From positions 16,322,282 through 16,386,281 of the forward strand of contig OY759262.1 in the NCBI GenBank assembly GCA_963662155.1: a stretch of DNA of 64,000 nucleotides, read 5' to 3'. Of this stretch, positions 23,808 to 32,846 are shown piece after piece; position 1 is the first letter of the stretch; every line of letters begins with the position of its first letter. The stretch is from Lamellibrachia columna. Lineage: Eukaryota; Annelida; Polychaeta; Sabellida; Siboglinidae. Below the pieces are notes generated by a model. It did not search any database. It was not told the DNA's origin and was given only the letters and a program-made list of their open reading frames with translations. The position numbers and the translations under genes are program-made.

Positions 23808-24257
23808 ATGGACTTTCCGCAGATCGCCAGACTACTAGCGATGGACGCGCGCACCAAGTCGATCTTTCGCGGCGTCGTACCCAAGGACGGACTATCTACG
23901 ACGATATACGCTTTACAGGTCGCCTTCATGTGCAACACTGACGACTCCGACGAACCTGGTGAACATTGGATAGCTGTGAAAGACGATTACTTCTGCTCGT
24001 ACGGCCTGCCGCCACCACACTCTACGTTCCGCACCTTCATGAACGAATATTGTTCCGAGTGGACTCATAATAGCAAGATACTTGAGAATCCTCTGTCTAA
24101 CGTTTGTGTACAATATTATGTAGCTTATTTATTGTCGATGAGGACTTTTGCGAACATATTCGGCACCGATTTAGTTGCTAACGACTGCCGTGTGTTTGAT
24201 TGGCGTAAGGAGCTCAGACAGGATAGACTGTGCTATTGTACATCGTACATCGATTGA
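23808..24257 (+). pseudogene. Polinton adenain-type cysteine protease, decayed
   Basis: About 149 codons from ATG at 23,808 with the pattern of the adenovirus-type (C5/Ulp1-like) maturation protease: IFRGVVPKDGL, then GEHWIAV (catalytic His), YFCSYGLPPP, and a SNVCVQYYVAYLL block holding the nucleophile Cys. The acidic residue normally found in the Y-F-x-S-Y-G block is Cys here, the loop after the His is short, and the Gly expected after the nucleophile Cys is Val. These changes suggest loss of activity. The protein is also shorter than usual for the family. The frame is open upstream into the capsid C-terminus. Confidence 0.65.
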
Positions 24258-24380
24258 GCCTCTGGCGTGGTGGACACACCCCAAGTCGCCTCATCGTCAT
24301 CACGGAGCCTCTGGCGAATTGGAGACACCCCTAAGCTCACGACCTCTGGCGCAATGGTCAACACTCGCAAGTCGCATATT
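24258..24380. repeat. Degenerate ~54-bp repeat, 2-3 copies
   Basis: GAGCCTCTGGCG-TGG-GACACCCC-AAG recurs at about 24,255, 24,304 and 24,338 with substitutions. Confidence 0.6.
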
Positions 24381-24762
<382 letters not shown>

Positions 24763-24899
24763 TTTAAGCATTTAGTATTAATGTTTTTCATTTACTTATA
24801 TATACCAACTATTCTTTATATTAATATATACCATATGTCGTTCTGGTTGTTTTGTAATAATAATAAAAACAGAATGCACCACTTACATATGGCTTTTTT

Positions 24900-25125
24900 C
24901 TTAGTGCTAGCTATCCAGATGCCACTAGATGACCACTCCCCTTAAACGTCCTTTGACCTCTGCTAGATGACCTTTACCCCCTGCCAGATGAAAGCTGCTA
25001 GATGACCCCTCAAATAGTCCCCATGCAGGCAATACTACCACCCCGCACACCCTTTGACCCCTCTCACTAGATGACCACCCCTAAGATGACCTTTGACCCC
25101 TGCTAGATGACCACCCCTTCGTTCC
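24900..25125. repeat. Degenerate CTAGATGACC(CC) repeat
   Basis: TAGATGACCACTCCCC, TAGATGACCTTTACCCC and similar phrases recur about eight times with variable spacing. Related TGACC-rich sequence lies at 3170-3290. Confidence 0.65.
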
Positions 25126-25368
25126 TCACTCCGTCGCCGACAGGTAGCCTTGCTGTACTCGCCAGGTGCGCATATTTCCCTATGCTTTCACACAGGCAGC
25201 ATCGCTCGGGTTTTCCCTATATCTGTATTTAGTTACCACCGAACATGGGGTCACATTTGAGGATTGAGATGGCCTTACTAACTACTTACGAGTACATATA
25301 CATTGGGAGCGTCCTAAACAATCTGCTCGCGCTCCAGCACTGTCAACAACTACTAAACTTCTTGTAAG

Positions 25369-25742
25369 GTGGGTTTCAGAAAATATATTCTACGACAGCC
25401 AGTAATTATTAGTGCATGTAGTTGGAGACGAAATGAGACATATGCATCTTGTCATTATTGTAAGAACGCTGTGAAGGAAGTGTCCGGAGGTTACGACTGT
25501 AACGAGCACGGGTGGCAAAGGTCACCCAAATTCCTTTTTTCATCCATCTGTTGTTGAGTGATGGCACAAATGGTCAGTGGGTGACCGCGTTTAATGAGTC
25601 AGTACAAAAACTTGTATCATTCGACGCCAACACCGAGGATGAGAAGTGCTTTGTCGATGGCGTATGGTTTGAGCGTAGAGGCAAAGATTGGGAAATCCAG
25701 AAGGGGTCCTTTGTGAACTATGTGAAAGTGTTGGATGCGTAA
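25369..25742 (+). pseudogene. RPA1-like C-terminal OB-fold/zinc-ribbon fragment, frameshifted
   Basis: The first frame encodes ETYASCHYCKNAVKEVSGGY and DCNEHGW, a zinc ribbon like that in the C-terminal domain of replication protein A 70 kDa subunit. The second frame, from about 25,540, continues PFFIHLLLSDGTNGQWVTAF and NESVQKLVSF, matching the OB strands that follow in that domain. The frame changes once near 25,540. RPA-like proteins bind single-stranded DNA and are also carried by Helitrons. A transposon origin fits the decayed state and neighbourhood, but a host pseudogene is possible. The ORF at 25,960-26,214 (DIADTAIDIEKHELINAVY) may be a further part. Confidence 0.5.
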
Positions 25743-25959
25743 TGGTGGTCATCTTTGCAGGTGACAAACGGCAACTATGACTCCATAGAGTTGACGGAGA
25801 CTAACCCAGGATGACAACAGTGCATGACGCCATACATATGACGGAAGATTTACCGAGACAGCTCCTAGTTTATCTCCTACATCGACTATAATATTATCGA
25901 CATCTAGCGGTTCTGACGGCACCATCACTGCGGACATAGTATACTCGTCAAATTGTGAC

Positions 25960-26214
25960 ATGAAAGACATTGCGGACACAGCCATAGACATCGAGAAGCA
26001 CGAACTCATAAATGCAGTATACACGAACATTATGCATCATGTAATGTATGGACTCGAAAGCGTTATGCAGTGGCCTATTGATGAGCCGAATGCAGACTAT
26101 GAAGCGCCACCTACCGGTATGATCATTGACATGCTGAGACGATCTTCCTATACTCCCCTCCAGATTTTTAAACCGGATTCACGGGGAAAACCGGAAAAAA
26201 TCTCATCCCTGTAA
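25960..26214 (+). CDS. Unrecognised ORF downstream of the RPA1-like fragment
   Basis: About 84 codons with a balanced composition, including a helical segment (DTAIDIEKHELINAVYTNIM) and TGMIIDMLRRSSYTPLQIF. It lies on the same strand as the RPA1-like fragment, about 220 bases after its end, so it may be the next block of the same decayed gene. No domain is recognised. Confidence 0.3.
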   Translation: MKDIADTAIDIEKHELINAVYTNIMHHVMYGLESVMQWPIDEPNADYEAPPTGMIIDMLRRSSYTPLQIFKPDSRGKPEKISSL

Positions 26215-27744
26215 TGATCACGGAGTCGGAAGTCAATGACATTGGTAAGCTCTAGCTCGATCGACAGATGTGCTAGATTACTCGGGCCCGTCCTCGGGGT
26301 TTTGAAAAGGGGGATTCGGACAGACACAATCAGACTGGTATTACTGGGATGATTTCTAAAAAAAATTACAAATTAAAAGAATTCGGACAAAAGGGGAGGT
26401 TCGTTCGAACCCTCCTTGTGGACGGGCATGCTACTCAGTCGCTGTTGTCCTACATGCCACAGTCACGCACATAGTGAGGACCCGACTTGATCCAGCTCGG
26501 GACCGACGTCTCGTGTCCCTTTTTGCTTAGCCTAATCCAGAGCCTTTTAACCAATGCCACCGGCAACGTGAACTTACTGACCGTATGGAACAAAATGTCC
26601 AAAGTTTACTTGACACGGGATGTTCTCCTAAAGTGCCGCCTCAAAAAAAATGCCGCGGGGGGCAGCTACACCTAACCCCCACCCCAACCCCAGTTACGCC
26701 AGTGGCGCTTAGTGATATCGTCATTAAGGAAAGGTTTAATTTACGCCAACAAAGCAAAGACAGTAGTACATTGTTAACATGGCAATCCATGAATACATTT
26801 ATTGGATTGCCGGACGCTCACACACATATAGTGGTGAGCGCATGGCTGGTTGTACCGAACTTACTGTAAATGTACAAGTATATACAAAGCAATACAATCT
26901 CCGTCTGGACTTACCATCAGACGTACAACCACCACTAACACATGCTACATAATATGTACTAAATGTGTAAAATATAAAGTCAAAAGTCACAAGTGTCACT
27001 TAAGCCAGGTGTACCGCAATTGTGCTATAGGCCAAACGCAAAGTGTTAGTGTGCAAAACAGCAGTCTATTATGCTGATTTATATTACAATGTGACCACGA
27101 GCAGCAGACCGGGGCGGAATCAATGAACCCATTCATACAGCAATAAGAAACAGTCCGGCACTGTAGACAGGCCAGTGTTGAAGGCGTTGTCAAAGATACC
27201 GCGCGCATGCGTACCTTTGTGTCAGCTTTCTCGAATCAACATATTGGCCGCGAATCAAAGCCGGATTACACTATGTGCGCACATGTTTGAGATATACGAG
27301 AGTTACAAGTTGACGACTAGGAGAAACTACACGTTTGTTGCTGCTTCTGTTGGTTCCAATTTGTGGCACAGCGGCCGCCCGAATATTTGGTACGTAATAC
27401 AGTGTATGCTGTTAGGTTAACACGCCGAAGTTCGCGTGACACTGCATGTAAACATCTGTGACCGACAAATGAGTCTGAACTTGTTCCATTGCGACAATAT
27501 TATGATGTTTACGTGCAGCGAAGCGCGAACATCGGCTTTATTTAGGCCAGCGACGGCGGGTGCAGGAGGCGTCGTGATTGGGCGAGTGTTATAATCTAGC
27601 TGTTTCAGAGGTTCAGTCGTACCAGGTATATCGCTGTCATACACGGGTATGTATCTGCCTTCTGCGAGAAACATTTCCAGTTCTCAACAAGATTGTCATC
27701 CAAAGTCCTATGTACCACCTTTCCTAATACCTTTGAAATTACTT
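26215..27744. other. No confident gene
   Basis: Several short ORFs. The most protein-like is 27,175-27,420 (+), with LSRINILAANQSRITLCAHM, FEIYESYKLTTRRNYTFVAA and SVGSNLW, ending in TAA; it is unrecognised. It may be another fragment from the same decayed mobile element as the RPA1-like piece. Confidence 0.35.
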
Positions 27745-28515
27745 TTACTTACTTAGGCCCTTAACTCCTCCTGGAGCATAGGCCATCCACAACATTTCTC
27801 CAGCGCCTCCTGTCTTGGGCAATCCTCTCCAGTTGTTGCCAGCCATTCCCTGTTTGCTTGATGTCTGCCTCGAGGTCACGCCGCCATGTGTTTTTTTGGT
27901 CTCCCCCTCTTTCTCTTGCCTTGGGGGTTCCACGTCAGGACCTGTCTGGTTATGTTTGTGCTTGGCTTTCTCAAGGTGTGGCCGAGCCATCCCCATCTCC
28001 TCTTAAGGATCTCTATCTCTATTTGGGCTTGGTGTGTTCTATCCCAGAGGTATTTGTTGCTCACCCTGTCCATCCAGTGTATTCGGAGAATTCTTCTCAG
28101 GCAATGGTTGACAAATGTCTGGATCCTTATCAGCGTGGTCTTGTTTATTCGCCACGTTTCCACTCCGTTCAGCAACACGGACTTTATATTTGTGTTAAAC
28201 AAGCGTATTTTTGTGGTTTCTCCAATTACCTTTGACTTGACACATTTATCAACAGGTGGAAAGCTACCCTTGCTTTGCTGATCCTTTTTCTTTACCTCTT
28301 CCAGTGTATCTCCCTCAAGCATGATTGGTGTTTCGCAAGTAGCATTTGTTCTCAGGATCTTTGTTTTCCTTTTGTTGAAATAGTGTGTAGCAAAGATATA
28401 GGTCTATGGTTGAAGCTTTTGATTTGTAGACAGGTATGATTTTTGCTATTTTAATTTCACCAGGTACAATTCCTTCACCCTTTCTAGGTTGAAAAGATCG
28501 AATAATATTGCATAT
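27745..28515 (-). mobile_element. LINE fragment: reverse transcriptase shard and 3' coding tail
   Basis: The minus strand encodes a reverse transcriptase shard (GIVPGEIKIAKIIPVYKS, about 28,500-28,420). After a deletion come [13 protein letters not shown] residues and [52 protein letters not shown] and [11 protein letters not shown]. This matches the C-terminal tail of a LINE ORF2 (R-G-R-P motif and tryptophan-rich block). The frame changes near 27,880 and most of the reverse transcriptase domain is missing. It is a dead 5'-truncated, internally deleted copy. Confidence 0.72.
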
Positions 28516-28630
28516 GCAAAGCACCATGTCCACGGCGCTTACAATGGTAGGAACACATTAAAACTATGATGTTTAAACTGACAAACAAATAATTGGTGCA
28601 CAGCTGCTGGTATTGTGATGCAGTTATTAA

Positions 28631-29667
28631 CAGGGCTGGGGTCAATTCCATTTAATTAATTCCAATTCCTTTCAATTCGATTTAATCAATTCCATCTCAA
28701 TTCATTTGTTTTTTCAATTCATTTTTTTTTTCAAATTCAAATTCTAGCTTAAATCTTTCAATTCAAATTCAAATCCAATTCAATTCAAATTACGAATTAA
28801 TTTATGGGAGTTTTGTCAAAGCAAACCCATAGGATAATAGTAATATGTAATTGTAATAGCATTTTTTTATGTAATAGTAATAGAGGAACTTCGTTTTCCA
28901 TTTAAGTTCAGAACTCTATGTTAGCCAGATATAAATGTGGCTAGAGTATTTTCGAGCCGTGATCACTACTGCGTGGCAGTAGTTACCTTTTCTAAAGATA
29001 ACAGTCTATAACTTTTCTATTACATCTATTGCTGCAAATTTACAAAATAGCAGGTTTGTTTGCATGTTATTCCAACTGCTAGTAATTGTAAACAATGTAC
29101 AGACTATGGCTGACCCGTTATTCAAACAACATGAAAAGACCAGTAGGCTGATCATTTTATGGTTTCAGAACTACCTGCTCAATGAAACAATGCAGGAGTA
29201 GCAAGCCAATTACTAATTGTTGGAATGCCCCATTGGGGTGGCTATGGCTTCACACATTCCTAGCACACAAAGGGCATTGTTTCAGATATGTGCAGGCAGA
29301 CAACAAACATTATCTTAGAGCAGGAGCTGCAACATATATTGAATTCAAAGTAAGCTCATCACACCCCACCATAGTTTGATTTGAGCAGAACTTTTGAGTT
29401 CTTTTTTTCAATTGCCACATGGCAGACCCTGTGTTCAAATTTGGGTTCATATACAACTCTAGGGTTGGTTTGAGGATCACATTGGACATAAAACCAGATC
29501 GCACCAGCACTAGAAAATGAAGTTCAATTAATTTTCTTTCGATTCCAATTCAACTTACTTTCTTTCTTACTTTCCAATTCCAATTCAAATTGTTCAAAAT
29601 ATTTCAATTCAAATTCAGGAATTCAATTGAATAATTCCAATTCATTTTTGAATTCACCCCAGCTCTG
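28631..29667. mobile_element. Non-autonomous hAT transposon, 1.04 kb, with 8-bp target duplication
   Basis: The ends are CAGGGCTGGGGTCAATTC (28,631) and GAATTCACCCCAGCTCTG (ending 29,667), an 18-base inverted repeat with two mismatches. GTTATTAA lies directly outside both ends (28,623-28,630 and 29,668-29,675). An 8-bp duplication plus CAG...CTG ends is diagnostic for hAT elements. Both subterminal regions, about 150 bases each, are dense in AATTC/CAATTC motifs. No transposase is encoded, so it would depend on enzyme from another element. Confidence 0.85.
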
Positions 29668-29857
29668 GTTATTAATGGGCTGTGTCCGCGCAATGTCTGG
29701 GATCAGACCAAGGTTGAGTAACGACGGCAAAAATATATTTCTCTTGGATATTCCGTGACGACGTATTTAACTTTTGGACCTATTTTAATCTCTATCATAT
29801 GTAAATATGTACGGGTTATTCTATTTCTGTTATTGATGGTGGGCGTTCGTGCGTGTA

Positions 29858-29877
29858 CACACACACACACACACGCA

Positions 29878-29909
<32 letters not shown>

Positions 29910-29912
29910 CAA
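29858..29912. repeat. (AC)n/(ACGC)n microsatellite
   Basis: Short AC and CACG repeats in the presumed 5' UTR intron of the coiled-coil gene. Confidence 0.85.
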
Positions 29913-29953
29913 TTTATCTGCTGGCGATTTTTTTTATTTCAGTTCAACTCGTC

Positions 29954-30739
29954 ATGGCAAAGGAAACAGAAGAAGAACAATCTAAGAAGGATGACGTCAA
30001 CACACCCAAGACGTCACCGCACGAAGACCCAGCGGCCCCGGCAGATGACCAACAGGCGAGTCCGCTCCCGCCGGAGAGAGACGGGCCTAACGACGTGGAC
30101 GACCAGTCTGGCGGTGCCGAAAGTCCGAGTACGCTGGACATAGGCGACTCCCCGGAGAAAACCATCACTGATGCTCTTTCGAAGCAACGCGCAGTGGAAC
30201 GGGAAACATTCCGCCAACTCATCAAAGACAACGTGACAATAGAGAGGGAGAAGAAACAACTATCGGAGAGCGTGCAGGATCTACTCACGAAAGTCGAGTT
30301 GCTGAACTTAGACATCGAGACCGAACGACAAAGAAACGCTGCATTGAACAAGGAATTGGCAGAAATGAAGGTCGAGATGAAAACGGTGTTACTCGCTGCA
30401 AAGAAAGCGAAAGCAAGGGCGAAAGCTGCCTCGGAAGGCAATGATGAGAGCGAACTGGAACACCAGAAAGCAAAGTACGAACGTAAGCTGGAACATTTGC
30501 AGGGTCGCCTGAAGAAGCTGGCGGGTGACGAAGAAGAGAAAGACAAGACGCTGAGCGAACTGCGCTCGCAGATGGAACAGAAAGATCGACTTATCGACGA
30601 ACTGGAAAAACGCGTTGATCCAACGGAAATTGAAGAGATTCGAAATCAAGTTGCGGCAACCGTTGTTACTAAGCATGAGCGTCCGTTGACTAATGCCGTA
30701 GTGCAGAACCCGCAGTCGGCTGTCTGCGTGCTACAGTGA
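29954..30739 (+). CDS. Coiled-coil protein with C-terminal CaaX box
   Basis: An uninterrupted 261-codon frame from ATG at 29,954 (GTCATGG context). A strong acceptor (TTTTTTTTATTTCAG, AG at 29,941) lies 12 bases upstream, so an intron probably sits in the 5' UTR. Residues 1-80 are acidic, Pro/Ser-rich and likely disordered (SKKDDVNTPKTSPHEDPAAP). Residues 85-245 form a long heptad-rich coiled coil (QLSESVQDLLTKVELLNLDI; KLEHLQGRLKKLAGDEEEKD). The last four residues are CVLQ, a CaaX box. A final Gln generally favours farnesylation, so the protein may be anchored to the cytosolic face of a membrane. No named family is recognised. No frameshifts or stops interrupt it, unlike the transposon genes around it. 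Confidence 0.75.
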   Translation: MAKETEEEQSKKDDVNTPKTSPHEDPAAPADDQQASPLPPERDGPNDVDDQSGGAESPSTLDIGDSPEKTITDALSKQRAVERETFRQLIKDNVTIEREKKQLSESVQDLLTKVELLNLDIETERQRNAALNKELAEMKVEMKTVLLAAKKAKARAKAASEGNDESELEHQKAKYERKLEHLQGRLKKLAGDEEEKDKTLSELRSQMEQKDRLIDELEKRVDPTEIEEIRNQVAATVVTKHERPLTNAVVQNPQSAVCVLQ

Positions 30740-30772
30740 ACGCGTGGCCTCTGGTTCTGCTGGCAGAATCGG

Positions 30773-30778
30773 TATTAA
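30773..30778 (+). promoter_or_regulatory. ATTAAA poly(A) signal of the coiled-coil gene
   Basis: ATTAAA lies 34 bases after the stop codon at 30,737-30,739. Confidence 0.4.
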
Positions 30779-31197
30779 ATCATGAATTGGAGATACCTCC
30801 AAATAATGGATGATATCTTAGCTTTAATATTCAGTAGATATATGTATGTTATTTTGTTAGAGATATCGGCATTTATTTAGAGGTGTATATATTGTTTTTA
30901 TTAATTATACCATTGAACATAATTTATTTAACTCGCGGTAAAGACCAGGCATTGGAGATACGTATAACGTTGTTGCTGATATGTAACCAGGAATGATATA
31001 TTATTGAATTAATCTCCAAATATTTAGAGATTTCGCGGAGACCTAGTATTCTATAAAAGATACATGATGTGTCTGATTGTTTGGAGATATGTCAAAATAA
31101 CGTATTGGTGCCAATTACGCTGACCCTGTGCGGGAACAACCACGACCTGCGTTGTGTTTTCGCAAAACTCTAGCAGCAAAGACATTAACGAAGTTAT
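30779..31197. other. No gene seen
   Basis: Sequence with loosely repeated GGAGATA phrases (TTGGAGATAC at 30,787, 30,953 and related forms). No coding feature is supported. Confidence 0.45.
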
Positions 31198-31524
31198 TCA
31201 AGAGTGCGTCACGGTGACTACAATGGGTTTGTCATAAACAGAGCTACAATAAAATCGCATTGACGTTAGTCGACCAACTTCCTTCTTATTTGTGCTATTG
31301 GCATTGTACTGTGCCTCGTTCGAACCGAGTCTCACGCCTATTGAATCGATCGAGGCGCAGCACAGAGTCGACTTTAGTACGGCGCGAACAACGTAGCTGA
31401 AGAGTAGCATCACTAGACATGCCAGAACCAGCCAACATTTACAACCAGTAAAATATTTGTCGCAACCTTTTACCACAGCACTGAACGAAATCGCCGACCA
31501 TTGTGTTCCAGAAAGACGTGACAT
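31198..31524 (-). CDS. Unrecognised ORF with one membrane segment
   Basis: 108 codons from ATG at 31,524 in an AAACAATGT context. A hydrophobic stretch near residues 30-50 (CWLVLACLVMLLFSYVVRAV) is preceded by a Lys/Cys-rich segment, the layout of a type II signal anchor. The C-terminal part is unremarkable. It might be the first coding exon of a type II membrane enzyme, but no downstream exon was recognised on the minus strand. Confidence 0.33.
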   Translation of the reverse strand: MSRLSGTQWSAISFSAVVKGCDKYFTGCKCWLVLACLVMLLFSYVVRAVLKSTLCCASIDSIGVRLGSNEAQYNANSTNKKEVGRLTSMRFYCSSVYDKPIVVTVTHS

Positions 31525-31639
31525 TGTTTTTATTTACTATATTTAGCTAGGGTCTGTTTATTATTTCTGTTCGATTGCATGGTTGAATAAAATGCCATGT
31601 TACAATAAGATTATTACATAGTTGCATAGATAATAATCA

Positions 31640-31790
31640 GTTACGCAGAATTATATGTCACTTCGGTGTTATCAAGTGCTACCAGTTTCATAAATGATAT
31701 GCCACTTCGGTGTTATCAATTAAGTGCTACCAGTTTCACAAATTATATGTCACTTCGGTGTTATCAGGTGCTACCAGTTTCACAAATGCA
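31640..31790. repeat. ~50-bp repeat, 3 copies
   Basis: ATGTCACTTCGGTGTTATCA and GTGCTACCAGTTTCA recur three times with one short insertion in the middle copy. Confidence 0.85.
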
Positions 31791-32091
31791 ACCATGAACA
31801 TAAATTATTTGTTTATTCTTCTTCTGTATTATGCCTAACCTCAACGGGCCGAGGATACAGACAGGCCAGTATGCGAACACAACAATAAAACAACTTATAT
31901 ACAGTGCAATATTTTGCATCTAATGTCTAGGATAATAAAGTGTCGGAATGTTTCTCTATAGATGCATCCGGACTGTTTACACTAACGTGATAGCCTTACG
32001 CGCATTCGTAGTTAAGAAATAGGTCAGGCGCGCTATATGAAACATGACTTGCTTAGTTTACGCAACTACTTAGGTACAACATTTTTTTAGT

Positions 32092-32367
32092 TTACGCACA
32101 TGCATGGCGACATGAAACCGTCCCCAGTGGGGTATTACCCTCAGCGTATGTGGCGTTTAGCGCGTCACACGACAGGAGTGGTGCTGTCGTCTCTATGACG
32201 TCACGCATCCAGTGCTCTGTTGCAAGCATCAGCCTAGCGACGGCTACGTGTTTCGATTTCGCCGCCAGGATCGCTGCTGTATCGCCATGGTTGTCAGGCG
32301 CGTGCACATGGATGTCGCATCGTCGTAATAGTACTGCAGCCAAGGGCGCCATTCCGTGGTCACACGT
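32092..32367 (-). CDS. Ankyrin-repeat-like terminal exon (candidate)
   Basis: An acceptor (TTACACTAG) precedes an open frame from 32,367 to a stop at 32,092. It encodes DHGMAPLAAVLLRRCDIHVH, APDNHGDTAAILAAKSKHVA and VARLMLA, consistent with an ankyrin repeat (D-x-x-G-x-T-A-x-x-x-A-x-x...V-x-x-L). GNTPLGTVS looks like the start of another. The exon ends in TAA. Ankyrin repeats mediate protein binding. Upstream exons were not found in the window between 32.4 and 39.5 kb, so this may be a lone or broken copy. Confidence 0.45.
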   Translation of the reverse strand, partial: TCDHGMAPLAAVLLRRCDIHVHAPDNHGDTAAILAAKSKHVAVARLMLATEHWMRDVIETTAPLLSCDALNATYAEGNTPLGTVSCRHACA

Positions 32368-32589
32368 CTAGTGTAAGCACAACCTGCCTCATGTTCATTG
32401 TAACTCATCGGAGAGCAATTCAACTCAACTCGTTCGTTGCCGCATGCTGCAGCCGAGATAACCCTCCGTTTAGTGCGATCGACACTCGTGAACTGGGTTA
32501 GGACATTTAGTGCTATCGTAGCTTACTGCACCAGAGTTTAGAGAAGATAAACCTATAATCTTATAACAAAGACGAAAAACAAATAAACT

Positions 32590-32621
32590 GTAAAATAGAC
32601 TTATTGTTTCATTAATAAAAA

Positions 32622-32685
<64 letters not shown>

Positions 32686-32698
32686 TTTTTATTAATGA

Positions 32699-32768
<70 letters not shown>

Positions 32769-32797
32769 TTTTTATTAATGAAACAATAAGTCTATTT

Positions 32798-32845
<48 letters not shown>
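32590..32845. repeat. TA-rich cruciform: perfect 39-bp inverted repeat around (TA)n
   Basis: The 39 bases at 32,590-32,628 (starting GTAAAATAGACTTATTG) are exactly the reverse complement of 32,762-32,800. The 133-base spacer is almost all TA, apart from a third partial copy of the right arm (ATGTTTTTTTATTAATGAAA, about 32,681-32,700). More TA follows to about 32,844. The duplex could extrude a long hairpin. Confidence 0.92.

Positions 32846-32846
<1 letters not shown>

Larger units (their letters stand above)
21938..24257 (+). mobile_element. Decayed Polinton/Maverick copy B (structural gene block)
   Basis: Four collinear gene remnants on the + strand follow the usual structural-gene block of Polintons: the C-terminus of a capsid-associated protein, an arginine-rich core-like protein, the F54H12.2-like capsid protein and an adenain-type protease. 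No DNA polymerase B, integrase, ATPase or terminal inverted repeats were seen, so this is a fragment. Each gene carries stops or frameshifts. Confidence 0.68.

Noticed and set aside
29944..30546. 200-codon Ser-rich ORF on the minus strand
   Set aside because: It is antisense to the coiled-coil gene; Ser/Phe-rich frames are the usual shadow of Glu/Lys-rich coding sequence.
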